This document shows positions 26,920-35,129 of a stretch of 64,000 nt of DNA, one piece after another. The notes below the pieces were generated by a model that saw only the letters and a program-made list of their open reading frames with translations, was not told the origin of the DNA and searched no databases. Positions within the stretch are counted from its first letter, which is position 1, and each line of letters opens with the position of its first letter. Position numbers and translations under genes: made by a program. The DNA comes from Polynucleobacter sp. UK-Kesae-W10 (lineage in GTDB: Bacteria; Pseudomonadota; Gammaproteobacteria; Burkholderiales; Burkholderiaceae). Where the stretch lies: contig NZ_JACVQB010000006.1 of the NCBI RefSeq assembly GCF_018881575.1, positions 179,009 to 243,008 on the forward strand. The letters run 5' to 3'.

Positions 26920-27849
26920 TTAATAATGAACTTCTGAAAGAAGTGGTTGTTGTGTAAAGAAAGCTTCTAAATTATCTACAGCTAAATTGGTCATGGCTAT
27001 CCGTGTTTCCGAGGTAGCGCTACCAATGTGCGGTGTTAATAAAACATTTTCAAGGCTAAGGAAGGCGGGATTTGGATTGGGTTCATTATTGAACACATCT
27101 AATGCAGCACCCGCAATTTTCTTTTGTTGCAGTGCATATATAAGCGCTTCTTCATTGACTACACTACCGCGCGCGATATTGATCAGATAACCCTTGCTGC
27201 CCAGCGCCTCTAATGCAGCGGCATCGATCAGGTTATCGGTTTCGGGACTGGCAGGGCAGGCCAAAAATAGCACATCGCAAGCCGAAGCTAAATCACGAAC
27301 GTCTTGATAGTAGGTATAAGGCACCTGCTTCGGGTTTGGGCCCGAATAGGCAATTTTTACCTTAAAGGGTTCAAGGCGCTTGGCCAAATCTTGTCCAATG
27401 CGACCCATGCCGGCGATACCGACCGTTTTACCGGCCAAGGTCGTGGTCAGTGGGAAGGGCGCTTTAGACCAAGCAGTACTTGTAACGTAGGTTTGAGACT
27501 CCGGAATCTTTCGCATCAAGCTGAGCATCATCCCAATGGCCAACTCACAAACGGCATCGTTAAGGACCCCCGGGGTATTAGTTGCCTTGATGCCATGGTC
27601 TTTCAAGTAACTCAGCGGAAGATTGTCGTAACCCACCCCACAGGTAGATACCAGGCGAATGCTGGGAATTTGTTTCACCAGAGCCTCTGGTAGTTTGGTA
27701 TTTGAGCGAATCAAGATCGCTTCAAATTTTCCAGCGGGGGGAGGGCTTGAGACATCCAAATGACGAGTTGGACTAAAGCGGCGATTAATTTCCGCTTGCA
27801 TAATCTCAGGGAAAAGGCCGACCTGCAGCACCGAATTGACGGGGATCAT
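26920..27849 (-). CDS. D-isomer-specific 2-hydroxyacid dehydrogenase
   Basis: This 309-residue NAD(P)-dependent enzyme is of the glyoxylate/hydroxypyruvate reductase type. It has the coenzyme fold GIAGMGRIGQDLAKRL (starting near residue 145), the catalytic Arg segment NIARGSVVNEEAL, and the catalytic His in LLTPHIGSATSETR. It is the first gene of the minus-strand operon that continues into the DapA-like enzyme and the TRAP transporter. It probably reduces a 2-keto acid released by the lyase, or oxidises an imported 2-hydroxy acid. It is divergent from the HAD paralogue at 27936 over 86 bases. Confidence 0.9.
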   Translation of the reverse strand: MIPVNSVLQVGLFPEIMQAEINRRFSPTRHLDVSSPPPAGKFEAILIRSNTKLPEALVKQIPSIRLVSTCGVGYDNLPLSYLKDHGIKATNTPGVLNDAVCELAIGMMLSLMRKIPESQTYVTSTAWSKAPFPLTTTLAGKTVGIAGMGRIGQDLAKRLEPFKVKIAYSGPNPKQVPYTYYQDVRDLASACDVLFLACPASPETDNLIDAAALEALGSKGYLINIARGSVVNEEALIYALQQKKIAGAALDVFNNEPNPNPAFLSLENVLLTPHIGSATSETRIAMTNLAVDNLEAFFTQQPLLSEVHY

Positions 27850-27935
27850 GTCTCTCTATGTTTTTTATTGAAATAATGCTTCCATTGTATGAGGATTTTT
27901 AGAAAAAAGTCCTCCCTTTATCAGGAGAATGTCTG

Positions 27936-28889
27936 ATGTTATTTACCCCAGCTGAAACCAAGGTAGTCGTTGTTGGAGGCGGCACGATGGGTGCTGATGT
28001 CGCGGCGGTTTGTGCGCGTGGTGGATGTGCGGTTCAGGTGGTCGAGCCGACTACTGAACGTCGTGCCTTATTACCGGATTATTTTGTCAACACGATGACT
28101 GAGTTGGGTTACGAAAACCGCATTCACTTACTCTCCGTAGCGGGGTCTCTAGAAGAGGTGGATTGGTCGGATATCGATCTGGTGATTGAATGCGTACCAG
28201 AGCGTTTAGATATTAAGCGTGAGCTGTTTGCGAAGTTGGAGCAGTATGCAAAACCAGAAGCGGTGTTGGCCAGTAATAGCACTAGCTTTCCAATTAGTGA
28301 AATTGCCAATGGCTTGAAAACGGCCGCGCGAATGATTGGCTTACACTTTTTTATGCCAGCACATTTAGTGCCCTGTGTTGAAGTGGTATATGGCGCTAAA
28401 ACTTCCCCGATGGTTGGTGATAGCCTCTCTCGTTTAATGACTGCCTGCGGCATGGTTCCAGTGACAGTGAAAAAGGATTTGCCAGGATTTTTGGCTAATC
28501 GCTTACAACATGCTCTGTCGCGCGAGGCTTTTGCCATGGTAGATGCAGGTATCTGTACGCCCGAAGACGTTGATAAAGCAGTGCGTTTTGGTTTTGGCTT
28601 TCGCTATATTGCTGCCGGCCCTGCAATGCAACGGGATCACGCCGGTCTAGATGTACACGCTGCTGGCGGGACAACGATCTATCCTTCCTTGAATAATTCA
28701 CCAACGATTGCGAAATGTTTAAGTGAGCGGGTTGCCAGTGGAAAATTTGGCATGAAAACAGGTGAAGGATTTTTTCCGTGGACTGCAGAGACCATTAAGG
28801 CTGAGCGTGAGCGTTATCAAGAGGCGCTGAGAGAGGGTTTAAAGATTATTCAAAAAGACTTGCCTAAAATTCAGACGGGGAACGACTAG
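27936..28889 (+). CDS. 3-hydroxyacyl-CoA dehydrogenase-like NAD-dependent dehydrogenase (paralogue)
   Basis: This 317-residue protein is clearly related to the product of 20659-21591, with VVVGGGTMGADVAAV, GLHFFMPAHLVPCVEVV and DLPGFLANRLQHALSREA. The start at 27936 is supported by AGGAG 8 bases upstream. Both paralogues share the FGFRY motif. Having one copy at each flank of the TRAP/DapA/enolase island suggests they act on related metabolites. L-gulonate dehydrogenase-like activity is a possible alternative to CoA ester oxidation. Function is not proven. Confidence 0.83.
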   Translation: MLFTPAETKVVVVGGGTMGADVAAVCARGGCAVQVVEPTTERRALLPDYFVNTMTELGYENRIHLLSVAGSLEEVDWSDIDLVIECVPERLDIKRELFAKLEQYAKPEAVLASNSTSFPISEIANGLKTAARMIGLHFFMPAHLVPCVEVVYGAKTSPMVGDSLSRLMTACGMVPVTVKKDLPGFLANRLQHALSREAFAMVDAGICTPEDVDKAVRFGFGFRYIAAGPAMQRDHAGLDVHAAGGTTIYPSLNNSPTIAKCLSERVASGKFGMKTGEGFFPWTAETIKAERERYQEALREGLKIIQKDLPKIQTGND

Positions 28890-28894
28890 CCTTT

Positions 28895-30100
28895 TTAGGA
28901 AATATCTTTGAGATGAAGTTTTCTCAAGTGGGGCGCGAGACGATTGGTAATGAGTACGATTGCAATGGTGGCTGCACCACCAAAAATAATCGATGGCACT
29001 AAGCCAATTAAGCTAGCCGCAATACCGGACTCAAGGGCGCCCAACTCATTTGAGGACCCAATAAAAATACCGTTGATGGCGCTAATGCGTCCGCGCATAT
29101 GATCAGGCGTGGTGAGCTGCATAATGCTGCCGCGAATCACTACCGAGACCGAGTCGCAGCATCCAGAGATAAATAAGAAGCATGCGCAAACCCATAGATT
29201 GCTTGATAAGCCAAAAGCAATAATGGCAAGGCCAAAACCTGCCACAGAAATGAGTAAGTGTTTCCCAGAATCTTTAAGTAGCGGACGCCTTGCCAGGTAG
29301 ATGCCGGTAATGACTGCGCCAGCTGCGGGGGCGGCTCTGAGAATGCCCAGAGCTTCAGGACCAGCATCTAAAATTTCTTTTACAAAGGCCGGCAGGATTG
29401 AAACTGCGCCGCCAAACAATACTGCGAACATGTCTAAAGCCATAATGCTCAAGATGAGTTCATGCTTGCGTACGTAATGAAAGCCCTCTAAAAAACTCTT
29501 AAAGAAATGACCAGAGAGCTGACTGATTTTTTCTGTTGGAGCATGAATAAAAGTAATGCCGTATAAACCAAGGGCGCCACAGCAGGCTGCCGCAAAATAA
29601 GTCCACTCCAGACCTGCAAAGCCAATCATGAGTCCACCAAGGCCAGGGCCTGCTACTACGCATATCTGAAATGCGGAAGAGGCATAGGCTGTGTAGCGTG
29701 GCAACTCGTCCCTGGGAATGATTTGACCAAAGATGGCCGTGTAAGAGGGGCGCAATAGGGCGCGACCTGCTCCAATGCAGGCGATCGCCGTATAAATGAG
29801 TGGTACTGGAGGACTTAACCAATGCAATGCGATTGCAGTAAGAAAAAGCGCCACCGCAATATGAATCACGCAGGCAATTGCAGCAATCAGTTTTCTGGAG
29901 TAATGATCAACAGCGTGACCAGCATAAAGCGCAAGCAAGAAGTAAGGGATAAGCTCGGCTAAGCCCACTAAGCCTAACGAAACCACACTATTAGTGATTT
30001 CGTAAAGATGCCAACCGACAGCGACCATCGTGATTTGATAGCTCAGGGTTGCGCCAATACGATAGAGCAGTAGGGTTCTAAAGGCTTTGCTTGTACTCAT
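28895..30100 (-). CDS. MFS transporter, DHA3-like
   Basis: This 401-residue carrier has about 12 membrane helices and the pattern of the DHA3/enterobactin-exporter-like branch (YAGHAVDHYSRKL after helix 2, then RALLRPSYTAIFGQIIPRDELPRY). Such proteins usually export drugs or siderophores, but many have no known substrate. It is convergent with the HAD gene (5-base gap) and divergent from the cytochrome b gene at 30143. No regulator gene is adjacent. Confidence 0.88.
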   Translation of the reverse strand: MSTSKAFRTLLLYRIGATLSYQITMVAVGWHLYEITNSVVSLGLVGLAELIPYFLLALYAGHAVDHYSRKLIAAIACVIHIAVALFLTAIALHWLSPPVPLIYTAIACIGAGRALLRPSYTAIFGQIIPRDELPRYTAYASSAFQICVVAGPGLGGLMIGFAGLEWTYFAAACCGALGLYGITFIHAPTEKISQLSGHFFKSFLEGFHYVRKHELILSIMALDMFAVLFGGAVSILPAFVKEILDAGPEALGILRAAPAAGAVITGIYLARRPLLKDSGKHLLISVAGFGLAIIAFGLSSNLWVCACFLFISGCCDSVSVVIRGSIMQLTTPDHMRGRISAINGIFIGSSNELGALESGIAASLIGLVPSIIFGGAATIAIVLITNRLAPHLRKLHLKDIS

Positions 30101-30142
30101 GTTTTACTAAGTTTAAGGGAGTTTCTGCTTTATCCTTAAGGT

Positions 30143-30823
30143 ATGAAGAAAATCATTCGCGTTTGGGATTTACCGATTCGCCTGTTTCACTGGCTCCTCG
30201 TACTTTGCATTATTGGCAGCCTCATTAGCGTCAATATCGGCGGTAATGCAATTGAATGGCATGCTTTTTTTGGCTACAGCATCCTCACCCTCTTAATTTT
30301 TAGAACTATCTGGGGCTTCGTGGGCTCAACCCATGCCCGTTTTTCCACATTCATTCCTACGCGTGCAGACATCCTCCATTATTTACAGGGAAGCGCTCCC
30401 CGTTTTCTGGGACATAACCCTATTGGGGCCCTTTCGGTGTTTGCCTTGTTATTTGTTTTATGCGTTCAAGTAATAACCGGTTTATTTGTGGATGATGAGA
30501 TTGCGTTTTCCGGTCCGCTGGCCAAGTTTGCTTCAGAATCCGTAGTTTCATTTCTCTCGGAAATACATGAAGGCAATCAAGTGGTGATTTACACCCTCAT
30601 CACGATTCACATTGCAGCGATTTGGTATTACAAGAAATTTAAGGGCGAGAATTTAATCACGCCAATGATTACGGGTGACAAAGAAATTGACCCAAGCAAA
30701 GAGGCAGAGTATTTGCCTTCTGACTTGGGTCGCTCCTCCAAGGATGGAGGCTTACAGCGGGCTTTGGCGCTATTGCTCTTGAGTCTGATAGCCTTGGCCG
30801 TAGGTTACTTGATTACGCGGTAG
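30143..30823 (+). CDS. Cytochrome b561-type membrane protein
   Basis: This 226-residue di-haem cytochrome b of the b561/Ni-hydrogenase cytochrome b family starts with IRVWDLPIRLFHWLLV. Further candidate haem His residues are in EWHAFFGYS, TLITIHIAAIW and the third helix. It has four to five membrane helices plus a C-terminal anchor (about 205-224). It faces a convergent gene for a c'-type cytochrome only two bases away, so the pair may form a membrane-to-periplasm electron route (inference). Confidence 0.88.
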   Translation: MKKIIRVWDLPIRLFHWLLVLCIIGSLISVNIGGNAIEWHAFFGYSILTLLIFRTIWGFVGSTHARFSTFIPTRADILHYLQGSAPRFLGHNPIGALSVFALLFVLCVQVITGLFVDDEIAFSGPLAKFASESVVSFLSEIHEGNQVVIYTLITIHIAAIWYYKKFKGENLITPMITGDKEIDPSKEAEYLPSDLGRSSKDGGLQRALALLLLSLIALAVGYLITR

Positions 30824-30825
30824 TT

Positions 30826-31272
30826 TTATTTCTTTCTGAAGTCGTCGTGACAGCCTTTGCAGCTTTGTCCTGCTGCGCCAAAAGTCTTTTTAATATTTTC
30901 AAGATCGCCCGATTGAGCAGCCTTATTCAGATCAGCGACTGCTAACTGCATTTTATCGGCAGCTGCTTTAAATTTCGCATTGTCAGACCATATCTCTGGT
31001 TTTGCTTTACCGCCTTCAGTACCAGGGCCAAATGCTTGCCAAGGCAAAGTAGACATCATGCTGACGATAGCAGCATTCTTGGCAACTTCATCTTTGTTGT
31101 AAGGTACATCCCCTTTGACCACTGCACCAATTCTGGCGAAGTGCGTACCCATGACGGTAAAGACGCTCTCACGATAGTCAACTGCTTTTTCAGCATTCTG
31201 AAATTGGGCAAAGGCACTTCCGCTCACCATGAGCAATGCTGCTGCACTTAAAACTACTTTTTGAAGTTTCAT
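30826..31272 (-). CDS. Cytochrome c' (class II cytochrome c)
   Basis: This 148-residue periplasmic cytochrome has a signal peptide (residues 1-22, MKLQKVVLSAAALLMVSG to AFA), a four-helix bundle body, and the C-terminal haem motif C138-KG-C141-H142 typical of class II. I start at 31272 behind a GGAGA site. The open frame extends 39 codons upstream without a secretion signal. A partner role with the cytochrome b561 protein encoded opposite is likely but unproven. Cytochromes c' bind NO or carry electrons. Confidence 0.9.
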   Translation of the reverse strand: MKLQKVVLSAAALLMVSGSAFAQFQNAEKAVDYRESVFTVMGTHFARIGAVVKGDVPYNKDEVAKNAAIVSMMSTLPWQAFGPGTEGGKAKPEIWSDNAKFKAAADKMQLAVADLNKAAQSGDLENIKKTFGAAGQSCKGCHDDFRKK

Positions 31273-31343
31273 GAAGGCTCTCCATTCATTGGGGTAGGAC
31301 GGCTTCAGATTAGGATAGCCCAGAATGCTGATTTTTGCTGCCT

Positions 31344-32006
31344 TTAAAAAATCATGCGCAGCGGACTGGTCAATAAAAGGATGAGCCATTCAAAGAAGCT
31401 CATGAGGGGCGCCATCCAAAGGTTGCCAATGATGCCTGTGAAAACTAGGCCTAGAACAATAAAAAAGCCCCATGGCTCAAGTCTGCCTAAGGCAATGGAC
31501 TGGCGAACAGGCAATAAACCGGCAAGAATACGACCACCATCTAATGGGGGTAGGGGGAAGAGATTAAAAACCAGCAGACCCAAATTCCAGGAGATACCAG
31601 CTTGCGACATGGCGATCAAGAATTTTTCATCAATTCCAAGTCCCACGAGTAGGATGAGGAAGATTAGCCAGACTAAAGCTTGGATAAAGTTCGAGCCAGG
31701 TCCAGCTAGCGCTACCCAGATAGAGTCAATTCTGGGGTTGCGAAGGCGCCCAAAGTTCACTGGTACCGGTTTAGCGTAGCCCACTAAAAAGGGGGAGCCA
31801 GTCAAGAGGAGGGCCAGAGGGATGAGAACCGTTCCAACAGGGTCAATGTGTTTAGCGGGGTTGAGGCTGACTCGGCCCAGCATATAGGCTGTATTGTCGC
31901 CAAAATGACGTGCTGCAAAGCCGTGAGCGGCCTCATGGATAGTGATGGCAAAAATGAGGGGAATCGCATTAATGGCGACGGCTTGGATAGAATAGTCAGT
32001 AATCAT
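31344..32006 (-). CDS. M50 site-2 protease family membrane protein
   Basis: This is a 220-residue intramembrane zinc metalloprotease of the short FtsH-independent S2P type. The catalytic H24-EAA-H28 motif is in the first helix and the third ligand is in FPLPPLDGGRI. No PDZ domain is visible. I start at 32006 (MITDYSIQ). A longer frame runs to 32117 but would overlap the divergent small gene at 32035 and lacks a helix. Substrates are unknown. S2P proteases of this size are common and poorly studied. Confidence 0.87.
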   Translation of the reverse strand: MITDYSIQAVAINAIPLIFAITIHEAAHGFAARHFGDNTAYMLGRVSLNPAKHIDPVGTVLIPLALLLTGSPFLVGYAKPVPVNFGRLRNPRIDSIWVALAGPGSNFIQALVWLIFLILLVGLGIDEKFLIAMSQAGISWNLGLLVFNLFPLPPLDGGRILAGLLPVRQSIALGRLEPWGFFIVLGLVFTGIIGNLWMAPLMSFFEWLILLLTSPLRMIF

Positions 32007-32034
32007 GGCAATATGATATCCATAGGAGCTCAAA

Positions 32035-32202
32035 GTGACTGACGAAAAGAAACCCGATTCAAAAACCCCAGCAAAGCCAGTAGCGGCTAAACCCCCAGCA
32101 CGTCCGCCGGTACCCAAGGGTCCATCTGGCCCCGCAGGTAGGCCTCAGGCAGGCTTTGGCGGCGGAAAAGGCATGATGCGCAAGGCTGGCCGCGGTCGAT
32201 AG
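32035..32202 (+). CDS. Small Pro/Lys/Gly-rich basic protein
   Basis: I recognise no family. This 55-residue frame starts at a GTG behind GGAG six bases upstream. It begins MTDEKKPDSK, continues with repeats of KP and RPP, and ends with a glycine-rich, arginine-rich tail (AGRGR). It looks intrinsically disordered and strongly basic, possibly nucleic-acid binding. It is divergent from the M50 gene with 28 bases between starts, and 43 bases precede the next small gene. The site, codon use and lack of stops support it, but it could be spurious. Confidence 0.62.
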   Translation: MTDEKKPDSKTPAKPVAAKPPARPPVPKGPSGPAGRPQAGFGGGKGMMRKAGRGR

Positions 32203-32245
32203 TGGATAATTACTGCATTATTAATGTGTTTATAGAGGATTTAGC

Positions 32246-32383
32246 ATGAACGAATGGCACAACGAATCTAAAGGCGAAGTTAACAAAAAGATCATTACTT
32301 TGATCGTGATGTTGGCTGCTGCAACTAGCTTGGCAATTTTGTTTGCATTGGTAGCTGCTCATACTGGTTACGTATTCGGTTAA
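32246..32383 (+). CDS. Small single-helix membrane protein
   Basis: I recognise no family. The 45-residue product has a polar, charged N-terminus (MNEWHNESKGEVNKK) and one strong membrane helix (about 17-39, alanine and leucine rich) ending in HTGYVFG. A GAGG site lies 6-8 bases before the ATG, and the codons look coding. It sits 9 bases before the extradiol dioxygenase gene, so the two may be co-transcribed. Small one-helix proteins often act as subunits or regulators of membrane complexes. Confidence 0.68.
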   Translation: MNEWHNESKGEVNKKIITLIVMLAAATSLAILFALVAAHTGYVFG

Positions 32384-32392
32384 TCCGTATTC

Positions 32393-33172
32393 ATGACTAG
32401 CCATCGCCAACCTGCTGTATTCGCTGGCCATGGCAGTCCGATGTATGCCATCGAGCCCAACCGTTACACGCAAGCTTGGGCCTCTTTAGGTAAGTCACTC
32501 AAAAGACCAGACGCAATTTTGGTCATCTCGGCGCACTGGGTAACTCGCGGCACTTGGGTTACAGCCATGATCAAACCAAAAACCATTCATGATTTTGGTG
32601 GGTTTCCTCAAGCGCTATTCGATATTCAATATCCTGCGCCGGGAAGTCCGGCACTAGCCGATCGCGTTCAAGAATTATTGAGCGTTTCGGTTGTGCTTGA
32701 AGAAAATGAATGGGGCATTGACCATGGCGCATGGTCCATTCTTAAGTATCTTTACCCGAACGCAGATATCCCAGTAGTGCAGTTGAGTCTGGATGGCTCA
32801 ATGACGGCGCGTGAGCACTATGAGCTGGCCAAGCAGCTACGGCCTTTGCGCGATGAGAATATTTTGATTCTAGCCAGTGGTAATGTCGTCCATAACTTGC
32901 GGACTATTCATTGGCAAGTCGGTGCACAGCCTTATCCTTGGGCGACAGAATTTAATGAATTCTTTGTTTCACAGATGCGCGCTAATCAACATGATCCATT
33001 GATTGATTGGGAGAGCTTTGGTGAGTCTGCGCATCTATCCATTCCAACAGCAGAACATTATTGGCCTGCTTTATATGCTTTGGCGCTCCAGCACGATGGC
33101 GAGCAAGCACAGGCTTTTGTTGATGGAATCGAGATGAGTTCTATCAGTATGTTGGGCTTTTTAATTCAATAA
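32393..33172 (+). CDS. DODA-type extradiol ring-cleavage dioxygenase
   Basis: This 259-residue LigB/YgiD-family enzyme is 4,5-DOPA-extradiol-dioxygenase-like. Metal and acid/base residues appear in FAGHGSPM, ISAHWVTRG, GIDHGAWSILKYLYP and SGNVVHNLR, and all expected His are present. The physiological substrate in bacteria is often unknown and may be a catechol-like or zinc-bound small aromatic. It is followed by crcB 9 bases downstream. Confidence 0.9.
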   Translation: MTSHRQPAVFAGHGSPMYAIEPNRYTQAWASLGKSLKRPDAILVISAHWVTRGTWVTAMIKPKTIHDFGGFPQALFDIQYPAPGSPALADRVQELLSVSVVLEENEWGIDHGAWSILKYLYPNADIPVVQLSLDGSMTAREHYELAKQLRPLRDENILILASGNVVHNLRTIHWQVGAQPYPWATEFNEFFVSQMRANQHDPLIDWESFGESAHLSIPTAEHYWPALYALALQHDGEQAQAFVDGIEMSSISMLGFLIQ

Positions 33173-33181
33173 GAACAAATT

Positions 33182-33559
33182 ATGTGGCTCTCTATTCTTG
33201 CAATCTTCTTTGGCGCTGGATTTGGAGCGTTATTACGAGCTGCCTTTAATTTCTTAACAGTAGGCTCTGCTTCCATCATTCCATTGGGGACACTGCTTTC
33301 CAATATGGTCGGTGGTTACCTCATTGGTATTGCCATTGCTTTTTTTGGTAACAATCCCAATCTATCGCCTGAGTGGAAGCTCTTGGTGGTCACTGGCTTT
33401 CTAGGTGGCTTAACCACCTTCTCCAGCTTTTCTGCAGAGGTAGTCACTTTTATGCAGCGCGGAGAATTTACTTGGGCTCTTGGTACGGCATTGCTGCATC
33501 TTGTGGGCTCCTTAGCATTGACCTTCTTGGGTATTCTCACGTATCAAACGTTGAAATAA
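33182..33559 (+). CDS. crcB: Fluoride exporter CrcB (Fluc)
   Basis: This 125-residue protein has four membrane helices and the Fluc family motifs [14 protein letters not shown] and [14 protein letters not shown], which contain the central Asn and the Phe box lining the fluoride pores. Fluc proteins work as dual-topology dimers that lower cytoplasmic fluoride. No fluoride riboswitch is seen in the short gap upstream, since only 9 bases separate it from the dioxygenase gene. Confidence 0.93.
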   Translation: MWLSILAIFFGAGFGALLRAAFNFLTVGSASIIPLGTLLSNMVGGYLIGIAIAFFGNNPNLSPEWKLLVVTGFLGGLTTFSSFSAEVVTFMQRGEFTWALGTALLHLVGSLALTFLGILTYQTLK

Positions 33560-33582
33560 AAAAAGGGGGCTGATAGCCCCCC
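33557..33582 (-). terminator. Terminator of the 39076-33603 operon
   Basis: On the minus strand GGGGGGCTATCAGCCCCC is followed by seven T, a strong intrinsic terminator 20 bases after the Bug stop. Confidence 0.88.
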
Positions 33583-33602
33583 GATGGAATTGATCAAGCG
33601 GT

Positions 33603-34589
33603 TTACTCGGGCTTGATATTCGCTGTTTTAACCACAGCACTCCATTTGCTTGATTCAGATTTGATGAGTGCTGCAAAATCAGCGGGAGTGCCCCCGCCAA
33701 TTTCATTGCCTTGCGAGAGCATGAGTTCGCGAAGCTGGGGATCTTTGAGTGCCTCATTGGCCGCAGCATTTAACTTATCAATAATGGCTTTTGGCGTACC
33801 TTTAGGAGCAATCAGACCTTGCCAATTCAATACCTCTACCTTGGGGTAGCCCGCTTCAGCAAAGGTAGGAATATTCGGTAACAGTGGAGAGCGTTTTTTG
33901 CTCGTAATGGCAATCGGGCGTAGCTTATCCGCTTTAATGCTGGGCATGGCTGAGTACATTTGATCAAACATCATGGTGACATTGCCTGCCATCAGGTCTG
34001 TTAGGCCGGCAGATCCACTTTTATAAGGAACATGAATCATATCGATGCCAGCGCTTTGCTTAAATAGCTCTGCAGAAAGTTGATGACTACCGCCGATACC
34101 GCCGGAGGAGAATGTCAGAACGCCTGGTTTAGCTTTTGCGGCTGTAACAATGTCGGCTACCGTTTTATAAGGTGAGTTTGGGTTCACCACTAAAACTAAG
34201 GGCCCTTTTTCAATCAAGACGATGGGCGTGATGTCGGTTTCAGGGTCATAACGTAGATTGCCAAAAAGCGTTTTGTTAACGGCCATTGGCGCAAAATTAC
34301 CCATACCAATGGTGTAACCATCGGGCGCGGCGCGCGAGATAAATTCCGTACCAATATTGCCGCCAGCACCGGGCTTATTATCCACAATGATGGGTTGCTT
34401 CAGAATGACACTCATCTTCTGCGCAATCTGACGACTACGAGAATCGGCGCCACCACCGGCGCCGTAAGGCACGATGAAGTTAATGGGCTTGCTAGGATAG
34501 TTAGCTTGCGCAGAGGCGTTTGCTGAGGCTAGGCTCGCAATGGCAGCGAGGGAGAGAAAAATCATTTTGAAGGGTGAGTTGCTCATCAT
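33603..34589 (-). CDS. Bug/TctC-family periplasmic binding protein
   Basis: This 328-residue Bug protein has a signal peptide (residues 1-28, ASANASAQ), then YPSKPINFIVPYGAGGG, the DNKPGAGGNIG loop and the HVPYKSGSAGL motif. It is the last gene of a six-gene minus-strand operon and lies before a strong terminator. The operon holds two Bug proteins but no TctAB permease. It may supply the pathway with an organic acid through a distant or different carrier. Confidence 0.92.
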   Translation of the reverse strand: MMSNSPFKMIFLSLAAIASLASANASAQANYPSKPINFIVPYGAGGGADSRSRQIAQKMSVILKQPIIVDNKPGAGGNIGTEFISRAAPDGYTIGMGNFAPMAVNKTLFGNLRYDPETDITPIVLIEKGPLVLVVNPNSPYKTVADIVTAAKAKPGVLTFSSGGIGGSHQLSAELFKQSAGIDMIHVPYKSGSAGLTDLMAGNVTMMFDQMYSAMPSIKADKLRPIAITSKKRSPLLPNIPTFAEAGYPKVEVLNWQGLIAPKGTPKAIIDKLNAAANEALKDPQLRELMLSQGNEIGGGTPADFAALIKSESSKWSAVVKTANIKPE

Positions 34590-34604
34590 CGTTTAAAGCC
34601 CTCT

Positions 34605-35129
34605 TTAAATAAAACCCAAAATCCCAAGTGCGGCACCGATAGCAATCAGATAGATCGGATGCCAGCGTGTAAAGAAAGTAATCGCAATTGTGCTGGCAGT
34701 CAATAGATAGGCGGCCATGCTGTTATTGATTTGCAGCGAGATTTGCCAGGCAGCAGATAGAACCAAGCCTACCGCTAACGCGCCTGCTGCAAACTGAATG
34801 GCCTGTTGTTTTTCCTTGTCTTGCATACCCAAAATCGATTTTTGCAAGAAATAAATCATGATCGAAGAAGGCCAAGAAATAGCGAAGGTAGCAATTACCG
34901 CCCCGAGGACTCCACCAACATTCCAGCCAATTAATGTGACCGTCATCAGATTGGGGCCCGGTGCTGCCTGGGCGATCGCAAAATAATCTGAGAAGGTTTG
35001 TGCATTAATCCAATGCTCTTGATTTACGGATAAATCGTAGAGTACCGGTAGCAAAGCGTTAATACCGCCAAACGCCAATAAGGAGAAGGCAGAGAATTTG
35101 AGAAACAGACTAATCAGTGAACTAATCAT
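34605..35129 (-). CDS. Short-chain chromate transporter ChrA, second half
   Basis: This 174-residue ChrA-family protein is a single CHR domain with about five to six helices. It contains FGGINALLP and FAIAQAAPGPNLMTVTLIG. Paired short-chain ChrA proteins are known to work as heterodimers exporting chromate. The real substrate may be another anion. The start overlaps the preceding chrA stop by four bases. It is 15 bases before the Bug gene. Confidence 0.9.
   Translation of the reverse strand: MISSLISLFLKFSAFSLLAFGGINALLPVLYDLSVNQEHWINAQTFSDYFAIAQAAPGPNLMTVTLIGWNVGGVLGAVIATFAISWPSSIMIYFLQKSILGMQDKEKQQAIQFAAGALAVGLVLSAAWQISLQINNSMAAYLLTASTIAITFFTRWHPIYLIAIGAALGILGFI

Noticed and set aside
32007..32117. 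Longer N-terminus for the M50 protease
   Set aside because: It would overlap the divergent small gene, adds no helix and moves the HExxH helix away from the N-terminus.
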